64,000 nt of DNA. Source: Bacillus sp. USDA818B3_A. Lineage in GTDB: Bacteria > Bacillota > Bacilli > Bacillales > Cytobacillaceae. Within the stretch, counting starts at the first letter, position 1, and every line of letters begins with the position of its first letter. The position numbers were made by a program, and so were the translations under genes. Positions 18,221 through 26,850 of the stretch are shown here, piece by piece. Below the pieces are notes generated by a model, which was given only the letters and a program-made list of their open reading frames with translations, was not told the origin of the DNA and did not search any database. The stretch is from the NCBI RefSeq assembly GCF_009928415.1, contig NZ_JAABNN010000003.1, forward strand, positions 30,145 to 94,144, written 5' to 3'.

Positions 18221-19273
18221 ATGAAAAGCTATACTTTAAAAGAAGTTTCTAAAAAAATAAATGTATCTCCTGGAACATTACGAAAATGGGAAGAGGATTT
18301 TGAGGATTTACTTGACATTCCCCGTACAAAACAAGGAGCCAGAATATATACAGATATTGAGATTGAATTATTGTTAGAGATTAAACAGATGACGGACAAA
18401 AAGTTGGGTAAAGACGCTTTCAACAGAGAAAAGCAATCAAAAGAAGCTATTCCTCCTGAACCTGAAATTACATTAGAAACCACTTTCGAAGAAGCTGAAT
18501 TTCCTCCTGAGCCAAAGATTACATTAGGAACTACAATTGAAGAAGCTGAATTTCCCCCTGAGCCTAAGATCACATTAGAAACCACTATCGAAGAAGCAAT
18601 GGCACTTAATAAGGACCTTCAGATTGATTTTGAAAGTTCAGCACCTTTAGAACCTGATCTCTCATTAGAAATCATTTCAGACGAGTCTATTTCTCGTGCG
18701 CCGGCCGCAGAGAGCTCTATGAAAAGTACGGAACTTTTATTCGAAGTAATGGAGAACTATAAAGAAACATTTCTAAGTGAAGTGAAGAATGAAATTAGAA
18801 GTGTTGTTCGTAAAGAGGTATTGGATGAGGTTCGAAAAGAAATCTCAAAAGGTACATTTGTAACTGTAAAATCGATTTCAGATTCTATTTATAAATCAAC
18901 AGAACACACCAAGGCAGAAATCCGAGGCTTATCAGATTCTGTAGAAAAAGCTTCCGAAGAAACGTCAGACTCATTGAAACAACTCTCAAACAAGGTCACA
19001 CACGCTTCATTAGAAACGTCTGAGGAAATTTTTTCACTCTCAAAGCAGCTGTCTGAGACGTCTGAAGAACTCTCCCATTATGTAGATGTAACAAATAATG
19101 AAATCACAAGTTTAACTGAAGCAATTGCAGAAGAACGAGAATTGTTAATCGAGGAACGGAATCACTACCGTCAAGAAGTAACTCAGCGAGAAGTAGCCTT
19201 TCAACAAATGTTAACCAATTTCAGAGATGTAGCTGCAGGAAAAGAAAAGAAATGGTGGAAATTCTGGGCCTAA
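18221..19273 (+). CDS. MerR-type HTH / long coiled-coil protein, RacA-like layout
   Basis: A 350-residue protein with an N-terminal MerR winged helix (MKSYTLKEVSKKINVSPGTL, then RKWEEDF), an acidic linker carrying three 17-residue repeats that start PPEP (78-128), a helical region with ETFLSEVKNEIRSVVRKEVL (about 175-205), a Ser/Glu-rich coiled coil (about 220-320) and the C-terminus KKWWKFW. The tail resembles DUF3967-type and RacA-like proteins that bind DNA at one end and membrane or protein at the other. It lies 102 bases upstream of racA, in the same direction. I chose the ATG at 18221, ten bases after AGAGG. A role in chromosome organisation is an inference. Confidence 0.75.
   Translation: MKSYTLKEVSKKINVSPGTLRKWEEDFEDLLDIPRTKQGARIYTDIEIELLLEIKQMTDKKLGKDAFNREKQSKEAIPPEPEITLETTFEEAEFPPEPKITLGTTIEEAEFPPEPKITLETTIEEAMALNKDLQIDFESSAPLEPDLSLEIISDESISRAPAAESSMKSTELLFEVMENYKETFLSEVKNEIRSVVRKEVLDEVRKEISKGTFVTVKSISDSIYKSTEHTKAEIRGLSDSVEKASEETSDSLKQLSNKVTHASLETSEEIFSLSKQLSETSEELSHYVDVTNNEITSLTEAIAEERELLIEERNHYRQEVTQREVAFQQMLTNFRDVAAGKEKKWWKFWA
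18452..18604 (+). repeat. Three 51-bp in-frame repeats
   Basis: Units start at 18452, 18503 and 18554, each encoding PPEPxITLxTTxEEAEF-like peptide; identity is high but not complete, indicating fairly recent in-frame expansion of the linker. Confidence 0.9.
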
Positions 19274-19375
19274 TCCAAATTTCTTCTATTGTTATGTTCC
19301 TTTGTTCTTTCAGAATTTTCTTATCTCTTTGTCACTCTTGGTTTTTAGCTTATTCTATGATTAGGGGGAATCGGC

Positions 19376-19903
19376 ATGAATACTAGTGAAGTAGCCAAAT
19401 TATTGGGGGTATCTGCGAGTACGATCCAGCGATGGGTAAAACAACTTGAGCTGCCAATGGAAAAAAATGAACGAGGCCATTATCATTTCAGCAGCGAAGA
19501 TATTCAACAATTAAGAGAGATTCACGAAAAACTTCAAGCCGGGACACTTCTGCATGAGATCAGCCCAGTAGGTGAGAAAAAAAGCGTGCGCAAAGGGACG
19601 GTTAATGCTGTTGTAAATGATAAAGCCATTGAAAAATTATCTGCAAAAGTACGGGAATTGGAGCTAAGCTTACATGATAAGGCTGATTCCGTTACCTCCT
19701 ATCAACTGCTTCAGCATCGAAGAGAAATAGAGGAGTTACAAGAGCAGGTTAAGACATTAACCCAACAAGTTCAACTGCTTCAAAGCCAGTTGAACGAACT
19801 AAACTTACCAGTAAAAAATGATCAGCCAATCGTCATTGAACATAAAGAAGTGAAAAGAAAAAAGAAAAATTTCATAAGCAGTCTTTTGCTTTTAATAAAA
19901 TAA
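19376..19903 (+). CDS. racA: Chromosome-anchoring protein RacA
   Basis: A 175-residue protein with the RacA layout. Residues 1-55 are a MerR-type DNA-binding domain (MNTSEVAKLLGVSASTIQRW, then VKQLELP and HYHFSSEDIQQLREI), nearly the same pattern as B. subtilis RacA. A coiled coil follows (about 80-140, with SYQLLQHRREIEELQEQV, a strongly RacA-like stretch) and a basic, hydrophobic tail (KRKKKNFISSLLLLIK) that would bind membrane. RacA ties the origin region to the cell pole during sporulation through DivIVA. GGGGGAATCGGC precedes the ATG. Presence supports an endospore former. Confidence 0.9.
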   Translation: MNTSEVAKLLGVSASTIQRWVKQLELPMEKNERGHYHFSSEDIQQLREIHEKLQAGTLLHEISPVGEKKSVRKGTVNAVVNDKAIEKLSAKVRELELSLHDKADSVTSYQLLQHRREIEELQEQVKTLTQQVQLLQSQLNELNLPVKNDQPIVIEHKEVKRKKKNFISSLLLLIK

Positions 19904-19938
19904 AAAGTCGAACGCAGACGATGCGTTCGACTTTTCTA
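19902..19938. terminator. Bidirectional terminator, racA / acyltransferase
   Basis: AAAAGTCGAACGCA-gacga-TGCGTTCGACTTTT hairpin between convergent genes. Confidence 0.9.
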
Positions 19939-19941
19939 TCG

Positions 19942-20937
19942 TTATCCGGTTTTCACCTTTAACTCAACCAGCGGGCGTGTATATTTCTTTATGAAGTAGC
20001 TCCCTAGGATTTGGCAAATGAACAAGGACAAGAAGAACAATAAAATGTAATTACTTGACAGGAACTCTAAACTTTCATCTGGTACCATGACCGGTATCAA
20101 CTTAATAATAAACCCATGAAATAAATAAACATATAATGTTCTTTCACCAATTTTAGTCAGCTTATACTGAGTGGATGGAATCAATGCTAAAAAGCCAAAC
20201 ACAACAACTAATGTAAGCACATATTGTATCATTCGTACAATGCCGTCTGACCATTCCATGCCTCCCATATTAGCATAAGAGGTATCCCCTAACAACCAAG
20301 GGACAGCATCCTTAGGAAAACCTAAACCAAAGAATAACATGGTAGCAATAATGATAATTATTCCGATAGGAAGTGAAAACTTGGCTCGGATTAACCTCCT
20401 TAACTGATTCCCATTGAGTAAAAAGCCTAGTAAAAAATAGGGAAAGAATACAAAGGTTCTCGAAAGGCTTAAGAAACTGCCAGCATCATTTACATAGCCA
20501 ATACCTATGCCAATCATAATTGCAATAGCAAATCCAAGCCATTTCATATTTGCAAAAGCATATAATAATAAATTCCAGAAAAATAAACTTAACAAAAACC
20601 ATAACGACCAATGTGGATGCAAGAAGTCAATTGCGAATTTATCCTCTTGGCCAATTAAGTAATAATACACAGAATAAATCATCTGGAAGATAAAATAAGG
20701 GACTAAAATCTTTTTTACTGACTTCATAAAGTAGCCCTTCTTTTTATATCCTTTTGCAAAGTAACCTGAGATCAAAATAAATGCGGGCATATGGAACAAG
20801 AAAATCACAGTATATAAAGTGAAAAGTATCCCATTCTGTTCCTTAATCGGACTTATCATATGCCCAAAAACGACAAGAAAAATAAGAATAAATTTGGCAT
20901 TATCGAAAAATTTACTCCTTTTTGAAGTTGCGGACAT
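19942..20937 (-). CDS. Acyltransferase 3 family membrane protein
   Basis: A 331-residue integral membrane protein with about ten hydrophobic helices and the acyltransferase-3 (OatA/WecH-like) layout. The N-terminal FFDNAKFILIFLVVFGHMI contains the catalytic-type His, preceded by the D-x-x-K/R pattern; FLFHMPAFILISGYF is helix 2, and LLGFLLNG a later signature. Such enzymes transfer acyl groups from cytoplasmic donors to extracellular glycans. No SGNH domain is fused. AGGTGATTAA precedes the ATG. No neighbour shows the substrate. Confidence 0.9.
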   Translation of the reverse strand: MSATSKRSKFFDNAKFILIFLVVFGHMISPIKEQNGILFTLYTVIFLFHMPAFILISGYFAKGYKKKGYFMKSVKKILVPYFIFQMIYSVYYYLIGQEDKFAIDFLHPHWSLWFLLSLFFWNLLLYAFANMKWLGFAIAIMIGIGIGYVNDAGSFLSLSRTFVFFPYFLLGFLLNGNQLRRLIRAKFSLPIGIIIIIATMLFFGLGFPKDAVPWLLGDTSYANMGGMEWSDGIVRMIQYVLTLVVVFGFLALIPSTQYKLTKIGERTLYVYLFHGFIIKLIPVMVPDESLEFLSSNYILLFFLSLFICQILGSYFIKKYTRPLVELKVKTG

Positions 20938-21197
20938 TTAATCACCTCGGTCAATTTTTCGCTCAAAAAGGTATTTTAATATGTTTTCACTGAACATTAT
21001 AATCCGAAACGTAAAACTTTCAATACAGTGAAGAAAATTTTAGACAAATCTCCTTATATCAAGGATAACATAAAAATATTACAGCAATATGTATATGATT
21101 TTACCAACTGTTTCATTGAAATAACAATTCTAAAATAACAATACCATCTTCCTATGAATAATTTACCAGATAATCCTTAACAAATCCTTAAGCCGAT

Positions 21198-21230
21198 AAA
21201 AAGAACTTAGGGGAGCCCCTAAGTTCTTAT
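21198..21230 (-). terminator. Terminator of the DHH phosphoesterase gene
   Basis: AAGAACTTAGGGG-AG-CCCCTAAGTTCTT hairpin overlapping the last codons' 3' side, T-run on the minus strand. Confidence 0.8.
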
Positions 21231-22477
21231 ACATTCATAATATCAACAAAATGGTTACTTATCGTCTCATTATAGTTTTCCTTCAATTCCTCGACTGGAA
21301 GCTTGAGAAAAGCTGACAGCTGTTTTAAATATTCATTATCAAAACGAAGCCATGAAGCATAATTTCTTTTCAGGGCCCGCTCAGCTTCAATAAAACTGGA
21401 ATATAGGGGGGCTTCTCTTTCTCCTTTATGAACAATATAATAAGTTCCATCCCCTGTTGGGACAATAAAGGATATCTCACCATTATGATTTTGATAACTG
21501 GTGCCCACCGCAGATTCCTTTACGTTATATTCATTACGGTCGGTGTCTGGCTTTAAGGGATTGACTCCAAAAACCTCAACAACAAAGGTCTGAAACGCCT
21601 CTTTAGACAAATCCGCTCCTGATGCCTTCGGATGTCCCCCGCCACCATAACTTTGCGCAAATTCAGCTGCATTTACTTCATCATGAATCGTTCGAAATCC
21701 CATTTTCTTTCCGCTTATATTTAAAAGTACAATCATATCTAGATGAGGATAAATATTATTTAAAGCATTCCCTAACTCAGACAAATATTGTTCAGCATGA
21801 ACGATTCCTATACAATAATCACCTGCAAATGTCTGAATCATCTGCCTGCTCTTAGAGTGAATATACCGATTAATCTTTTGTTCTTCAAGGTCAAGGATCA
21901 TATTTTCCGTATCTGTCAGGGTAAAAGATTCTTTATTTTCCGTTAGCCGTTTCAACATTTCTTCTTCAAATTGTTCCCTGTTCAATATGTAAAATAAATC
22001 ATTTAATCGTTTAGCTGTTACATTATTATTTTCATCCCACTCCCATGTATCATACTGCCGGACCAAATCAATGAATTCCTCCAGGGCAGGATTTCTTTCG
22101 AGCTTTTTTTGTTCAATTAAATAATCATAAAATAACGAAGTTGCACAGGTTTTTTTCCCATTTTCATACTCTGTAATAACTCTTCCCCATTTGTATTCAT
22201 TAAAATGAAGTGCAGTCACGTGATGATCAATCATTTGCACAGGTCTACCTTGCTGATACCGTTTTTCAAGCATTTCTTCAACCGACTGATTTACGGCTAA
22301 ATCAGTGATTATAATTTCCTCCTGGTGATTACCCGGATGATTAATTACCATTTCTACGCGTTGATTTAAATTGCGATAAGAACAGTAATAAACATTTGCC
22401 TGATCTCCGAATGCCAGCTTTGCAATTAGGCCGCATCCTAAGCCGTCTAAATCAATATCCGTAAAAAGTCTTACCAT
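21227..22477 (-). CDS. DHH family phosphoesterase
   Basis: A 416-residue protein of the DHH/DHHA1 superfamily, which includes nanoRNases, c-di-AMP hydrolases and RecJ. FTDIDLDGLGCG is motif I, IIITDLAVN motif II, and MIDHHVTA the DHH motif; YGGGGHPKASGADLS near residue 275 is the DHHA1 substrate-binding motif. The C-terminal about 120 residues are extra and unassigned. The order of domains is that of NrnB-like oligoribonucleases; NrnB of B. subtilis is similar in size (about 400). I therefore suspect RNA or cyclic-dinucleotide breakdown, but this was not tested. Single gene with its own terminator. Confidence 0.88.
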   Translation of the reverse strand: MVRLFTDIDLDGLGCGLIAKLAFGDQANVYYCSYRNLNQRVEMVINHPGNHQEEIIITDLAVNQSVEEMLEKRYQQGRPVQMIDHHVTALHFNEYKWGRVITEYENGKKTCATSLFYDYLIEQKKLERNPALEEFIDLVRQYDTWEWDENNNVTAKRLNDLFYILNREQFEEEMLKRLTENKESFTLTDTENMILDLEEQKINRYIHSKSRQMIQTFAGDYCIGIVHAEQYLSELGNALNNIYPHLDMIVLLNISGKKMGFRTIHDEVNAAEFAQSYGGGGHPKASGADLSKEAFQTFVVEVFGVNPLKPDTDRNEYNVKESAVGTSYQNHNGEISFIVPTGDGTYYIVHKGEREAPLYSSFIEAERALKRNYASWLRFDNEYLKQLSAFLKLPVEELKENYNETISNHFVDIMNV

Positions 22478-22635
22478 TCATGACACCATCCAATCTTTTT
22501 TTCCATAAACATTAGTTTGGTTTGGATGTACATTCCTATTCAACACCTTGTACATCTTTAACCATTTATTATCTATTTGCTAAATATATCCTAAATGAAA
22601 AATAAAATCGATTATTTTTTTTATTAATCCATAAA

Positions 22636-22671
22636 AATAAAATCCAGTCATTTTTCAGACTGGATTTTGTT
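22636..22671 (-). terminator. Terminator of the nitroreductase gene
   Basis: AAAATCCAGTC ... GACTGGATTTT hairpin next to the stop codon, T-rich both sides. Confidence 0.85.
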
Positions 22672-23151
22672 TTATGGTAATTTCTTTATTTTTTCAGCAA
22701 TAGGCTTTCGAGGTTTTGGATCTGGTATTAATTCTGGATATCCTACAGCTAAAACTCCTATGACACTATATTCATCTGAAACTCCAAGAATTTCTTTGCT
22801 CCGATCTGAAGCCCCGATTGATGACCAAAACGTGCCTACCCCTTCCACCCAGGCGGCTAAATTAAAATTTTGAATAAAGCAGGCGGTCGCCCAAGCATTT
22901 TCTTCCGTTTCTGTCTGCGTTGCACCATTCTTCGAAAGGATTGCCATGACTACAGGGGCATTTCCAAAATTCGTCTTATGGTTTAGTTTCTCTCTCGTAT
23001 CCTTCCCTAAAAAATAGACTTCCCATGGTTCCGTCATACGATGATTTGGTGCCATCGCTGCTGCCTCAAGCCAAGTTATTAGGGATTCTTCCTTTATCTC
23101 AGTAGGTTTAAACTTTTTTATATTGCGGCGGGTTCTGATTACCTCTAACAT
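22672..23151 (-). CDS. Nitroreductase family flavoprotein
   Basis: A 159-residue, unusually short FMN-dependent oxidoreductase fold of the nitroreductase family. The N-terminal IRTRRNIKKF gives the Arg-rich FMN phosphate site, AAAMAPNHRMTEPWEVYFL the second FMN contact, and GVLAVGYPEL the C-terminal signature. Its size fits the YdgI/TdsD-like minimal group. The ATG at 23151 lies nine bases after GGAGGG, while an ATG at 23160 directly abuts it. The physiological substrate is unknown; NAD(P)H-driven reduction of quinones or nitro compounds is typical. Confidence 0.9.
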   Translation of the reverse strand: MLEVIRTRRNIKKFKPTEIKEESLITWLEAAAMAPNHRMTEPWEVYFLGKDTREKLNHKTNFGNAPVVMAILSKNGATQTETEENAWATACFIQNFNLAAWVEGVGTFWSSIGASDRSKEILGVSDEYSVIGVLAVGYPELIPDPKPRKPIAEKIKKLP

Positions 23152-23223
23152 TTTCCCCATCCCTCCATTTATTCTTAATTTTTTTAAATGGACTTACCAA
23201 TAAGTAAGTCCGTGATTTGTTAT

Positions 23224-23955
23224 TTAGATACCTAGTTTATAATTTCCTTTCTTTAATCCGTAATAACAAAACCAGAGTGCTTGCACGAAAAAGAAAAGCC
23301 CCCATAACGGTGCAGGAATAACCCCTGTTAACCTTGCAAGATTCGCTGCATCCCCTGCAGCTTGCGGCTGCATGAGGCTAATCGACAATATTTCATATGC
23401 ACTTTGAACGGAGTCGACAAGGAGAATGGCTGCTATTAATAATAATAGATGATTCCTTATGGTCTCATTCCCTTTAATAAGTAAGAACAGAAAAGTGAGT
23501 GCAAAGGAGAGAAGCCAGAATATCCCGTAAGGATTGCGCACCCAAAAAATCAGGTTTAAAAAAATAAAAGCTAATAAAATATCAATCAGTATCGTCCCCC
23601 TTTTTCTCCTTAATAACCAAAAAGACAAAAAGGCCATAAAGGATGCAAAGGTATAGCCTGCTAGACTTGTAAAGAAACTGCCAATCCAAGTTGATTGAGC
23701 ACTCACCGTCGCTCCTTCAGAGTTCATGAACAAACTGATCGTTTCTACCTTTCCTCCTAAAAGAGCTATAAAAGCGTGACCAGTTTCATGAATCAACGTA
23801 TTAATTATTCTTACATAGTTTCCTATAATCGGTATCTGTATTAATAAAAATGCTATGACAAGGAAAAGGAAAAATTTCATACTAAACTTGTCACGGACAA
23901 AATTCCTCAAGCCCATTCTCCTTTTTAATAACTTTTTATATTTATATTTTAGCAT
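23224..23955 (-). CDS. M50-type membrane metalloprotease-like protein
   Basis: A roughly 230- to 243-residue integral membrane protein with six or seven hydrophobic segments and the zinc motif HETGHAFIALLGG near residue 57, in the layout of the M50B/YvaD-like family. The motif sits in the first transmembrane helix, as in site-2 proteases, but the second-metal-ligand NPDG-like motif is not evident, so activity is uncertain. AAGGAG lies inside the N-terminal coding stretch, one base before an ATG at 23916 and seven before a TTG at 23910; one of these may be the true start. It is downstream of nothing on its strand. Confidence 0.82.
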   Translation of the reverse strand: MLKYKYKKLLKRRMGLRNFVRDKFSMKFFLFLVIAFLLIQIPIIGNYVRIINTLIHETGHAFIALLGGKVETISLFMNSEGATVSAQSTWIGSFFTSLAGYTFASFMAFLSFWLLRRKRGTILIDILLAFIFLNLIFWVRNPYGIFWLLSFALTFLFLLIKGNETIRNHLLLLIAAILLVDSVQSAYEILSISLMQPQAAGDAANLARLTGVIPAPLWGLFFFVQALWFCYYGLKKGNYKLGI

Positions 23956-24055
23956 CCTTATAAGAAATATAGTAATTTTAGCTCATTTATCATCGTTTAA
24001 TCTTTGAGAATACGGGTATTCTACTTGCTAACTAAATAAATTGGGTCGACAAACC

Positions 24056-24084
24056 AACAACTCATATGTTAACATTAAGTTGTT
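24056..24084. promoter_or_regulatory. Inverted repeat upstream of the osmoprotectant ABC genes
   Basis: AACAACT (24056-24062) and AGTTGTT (24078-24084) form 7-bp arms around 15 bases that themselves contain TGTTAACA. It lies about 30 bases before the ATPase gene, in promoter position, and is a candidate operator, possibly for the GntR-RCK_C regulator at 26851. Confidence 0.4.
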
Positions 24085-24113
24085 ACTATATTGAACTAAT
24101 AAATTGAGGGGGA

Positions 24114-25244
24114 ATGAAATTGATAGAATTCAAGAATGTTGTAAAGAAATACCGAACAAAAACAATTATTAATCCATTTTCTTTAAATATTGAAGCCGGC
24201 CAGTTAGTCGTCTTTATAGGGCCGAGTGGCTGCGGTAAAACCACTTTACTAAAAATGATTAATAAGCTTATCCAGCCTACGTCCGGAAAGATTTTTGTAA
24301 ATGGAACGGATATCACCACCATGAATCCCATTGAACTCCGCCGCAATATTGGCTACGTTATTCAAAACACCGGTCTATTCCCACATATGTCAATTAAAGA
24401 AAATTTAGAACTAATTCCAAACCTAAAGGGTGAAGATCCCGCCGCAATTGAGAAGAAAACCAATGAATTGCTGGAATTGGTTGGTTTAGACCCAAAAGAA
24501 TATATACATCGTTATCCAAAGGAATTAAGCGGCGGGCAGCAGCAAAGAGTCGGGGTTGCCAGGGCTTTTTCTACAAATTCAGATATTATCCTCATGGATG
24601 AACCATTTAGTGCTCTTGACCCTGTTACAAGAAGCTCCCTCCAGGATGAACTATTCCAAATGCAAAAGGAATTGAACAAAACGATTATTTTCGTTACCCA
24701 TGATATGGATGAAGCGATTAAAATAGCCGACAAGATTTGTATTTTAAAAGATGGAGATATTCTTCAATATGACACACCGGAAAATATTCTTAAAAATCCT
24801 GCTAATGAATTTGTTGAAGGATTTATTGGAAAAAGAAGAGTTTGGAATAATCCTGAGTTGTTAATGGCCGAGGATATCATGATTCAAAATCCTGTTAAGA
24901 TTACCTCTATGCGTACGGTGTTGCAGGCTATTGAGGTAATGAAGGATCATAAGGTCGATAGTTTAATGGTGACAGATAAAAACAATGTCCTTAAGGGGCT
25001 TGTAACGTTAAAAAGCATTCAATTATTGAATCGGAATACGTCTATTGAGATGGTCATGGAGCACAATGTCCAATCTGTTTCACAGGATGCCAATTTAATC
25101 TCAGTTTTGGCCACAATGAACGAACACAAAATTGGATATTTGCCTGTTGTGAACAGTATTGGCCAATTAACAGGTTTAATCACAAGAAGTAGTATTTTAT
25201 CTGCGTTAAGCAGTCAGTTAATTGATTTGGAGGTGGCATTTTAA
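24114..25244 (+). CDS. Osmoprotectant ABC transporter ATPase with CBS pair
   Basis: A 376-residue ATPase of the OpuA/OpuC/OpuF group that drives import of glycine betaine or related solutes. Walker A is GPSGCGKTT, the signature LSGGQQQRVG, Walker B DIILMDEPFSALDP, H-loop FVTHDMDEA. After residue about 250 two CBS domains follow (AEDIMIQNPVKITSMRTVLQ, then MEHNVQSVSQDANLISVL), which in OpuA-type systems sense ionic strength or c-di-AMP. The start is ATG one base after GAGGGGG, or the TTG two codons later with better spacing. It overlaps the permease start by one base (TAATG), so the two are translationally coupled. Confidence 0.93.
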   Translation: MKLIEFKNVVKKYRTKTIINPFSLNIEAGQLVVFIGPSGCGKTTLLKMINKLIQPTSGKIFVNGTDITTMNPIELRRNIGYVIQNTGLFPHMSIKENLELIPNLKGEDPAAIEKKTNELLELVGLDPKEYIHRYPKELSGGQQQRVGVARAFSTNSDIILMDEPFSALDPVTRSSLQDELFQMQKELNKTIIFVTHDMDEAIKIADKICILKDGDILQYDTPENILKNPANEFVEGFIGKRRVWNNPELLMAEDIMIQNPVKITSMRTVLQAIEVMKDHKVDSLMVTDKNNVLKGLVTLKSIQLLNRNTSIEMVMEHNVQSVSQDANLISVLATMNEHKIGYLPVVNSIGQLTGLITRSSILSALSSQLIDLEVAF

Positions 25245-26800
25245 TGAGTGGATTTTGGAATTATCTTACAGGTAACTTTGATCAAATCCTGAGTTTACTA
25301 GGAGAACATGTATATTTAAGTATCGTTTCTGTTTTAATTGCGATCATTATTGGTATCCCACTAGGTATTTTAATATCAAATGAACCAAAACTTTCAAAGC
25401 CGATTATCGGGACAGCAAATGTCATTCAAGCCATTCCAAGTTTAGCATTACTTGGATTTATCATTCCATTTATTGGTATTGGCAGTACCCCGGCAATTGT
25501 GATGGTTGTTCTTTATTCCCTTTTGCCGATTGTGAAAAATACTTACACTGGATTAACCAATATTGATCGAGACATTCTGGAAGCTGCCAAAGGCATCGGT
25601 CTGACCAAGGGTCAAACAATGAAAAAGGTTCAGTTACCACTAGCCTTCCCGATGATTATGGCGGGTATCAGAATTTCCGCAGTTACAGCAGTTGGTTTAA
25701 TGACCATTGCAGCGTTCGTAGGGGCGGGCGGTCTTGGTTATCTTGTCTTCTCCGGTGTGCAAACCGTTGATAATCATATGATCTTAGCAGGAGCAATTCC
25801 AGCCTGTATTTTAGCCCTGTTAATTGACTTTGTTGTCGGAAAGCTCGAAACAAGACTTTCCTATACAAGTAAGCAGCAGCATACTTCTAAACCAAAAAAG
25901 AAGGCTAAAAAGTGGGTTATAACTACTGCAGCGATTATGGTTATCGCAGCTGGTGGATTAAAAGTATACTCCACTGCTAACGCTGAAGATAAAATTGTCA
26001 TTGGTTCAAAAAATTTCAGTGAACAATTGATCTTAGGTAATATGCTCGCAGACGTAATTGAAAATAAGACAGATATACAAGTAGATAGAAAACTTAACCT
26101 TGGCGGTTCACAAGTAGCATTCAGCGCATTAAAATCAGGTGATATTGACGTTTATGTAGAATACACAGGCACAGGTTTAGTTAATATTTTAAAACAGCCT
26201 CCTGAAAGTGATTCAGACAAGGTTTATGATTATGTAAAAAAGGAATTTAAGCAAAAATACGGAATCGATTTATTACAGCCACTGGGATTTAATAATACCT
26301 ACGCATTGGCCGTTCGACAAGACACGGCCAAACAATATGGGATCGAAACCATTTCAGATTTATCAAAGGTTAGTAATGGTTTAATTATGGGACCAACGAT
26401 CGAATTTCCAAACCGTGCAGATGGATTAATCGGACTTTCAAAAACTTATAATTTAGCATTTAAGGATGTTAAAGCCATCGATGGCGGTTTACGTTACACG
26501 GCCTTAAAAAACCATAAAAGTGATGTTATTGATGCCTTTTCAACGGATGGTTTACTTCAAGCTTTTAACTTAAAGGTGTTAAAGGACGACAAGCAGTTTT
26601 TCCCTCCGTATTATGCGGTGCCGATTGTAAAAGAGGAAACGTTGAAAGAACATCCCGAACTGAAAAAAGCACTTAATAGCTTATCAGGAAAACTAACGGA
26701 TGAAAAAATGAGGGAACTCAACTATAAGGTTGACAGCCTTAAACAATCACCTGCAAAGGTTGCGAAAGACTTTTTAGAAGAAGAGGGATTATTAGATTAA
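25244..26800 (+). CDS. Fused permease/substrate-binding osmoprotectant transporter
   Basis: A 518-residue fusion. Residues about 1-210 are an OpuBB-type permease with the EAA-like loop DILEAAKGIGLTKGQTMKKVQLPLA; a further membrane segment (WVITTAAIMVIAAGGLKVY, about 220-240) tethers the C-terminal OpuAC-type binding domain (250-518), which starts KIVIGSKNFSEQLILGNM. The order permease then binding domain matches OpuFB of Bacillus infantis and BilEB of Listeria. Ligands are probably betaine-type solutes; the binding-pocket aromatic residues should be checked. GGAGGTGG precedes the ATG. A terminator follows. Confidence 0.92.
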   Translation: MSGFWNYLTGNFDQILSLLGEHVYLSIVSVLIAIIIGIPLGILISNEPKLSKPIIGTANVIQAIPSLALLGFIIPFIGIGSTPAIVMVVLYSLLPIVKNTYTGLTNIDRDILEAAKGIGLTKGQTMKKVQLPLAFPMIMAGIRISAVTAVGLMTIAAFVGAGGLGYLVFSGVQTVDNHMILAGAIPACILALLIDFVVGKLETRLSYTSKQQHTSKPKKKAKKWVITTAAIMVIAAGGLKVYSTANAEDKIVIGSKNFSEQLILGNMLADVIENKTDIQVDRKLNLGGSQVAFSALKSGDIDVYVEYTGTGLVNILKQPPESDSDKVYDYVKKEFKQKYGIDLLQPLGFNNTYALAVRQDTAKQYGIETISDLSKVSNGLIMGPTIEFPNRADGLIGLSKTYNLAFKDVKAIDGGLRYTALKNHKSDVIDAFSTDGLLQAFNLKVLKDDKQFFPPYYAVPIVKEETLKEHPELKKALNSLSGKLTDEKMRELNYKVDSLKQSPAKVAKDFLEEEGLLD

Positions 26801-26805
26801 TGTAG

Positions 26806-26834
26806 AAAAGCCGGTCATACGACCGGCTTTTTTG
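26806..26834. terminator. Terminator, opu operon / GntR-RCK_C gene
   Basis: AAAAGCCGGTC-atac-GACCGGCTTTT hairpin with T-run, between convergent units. Confidence 0.9.
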
Positions 26835-26850
26835 TGCATGCTTTTAGTGC

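Noticed and set aside
18016..18252. 78-codon frame between the HAD and MerR genes
   Set aside because: It reads through a 15-bp terminator hairpin and has no ribosome site.
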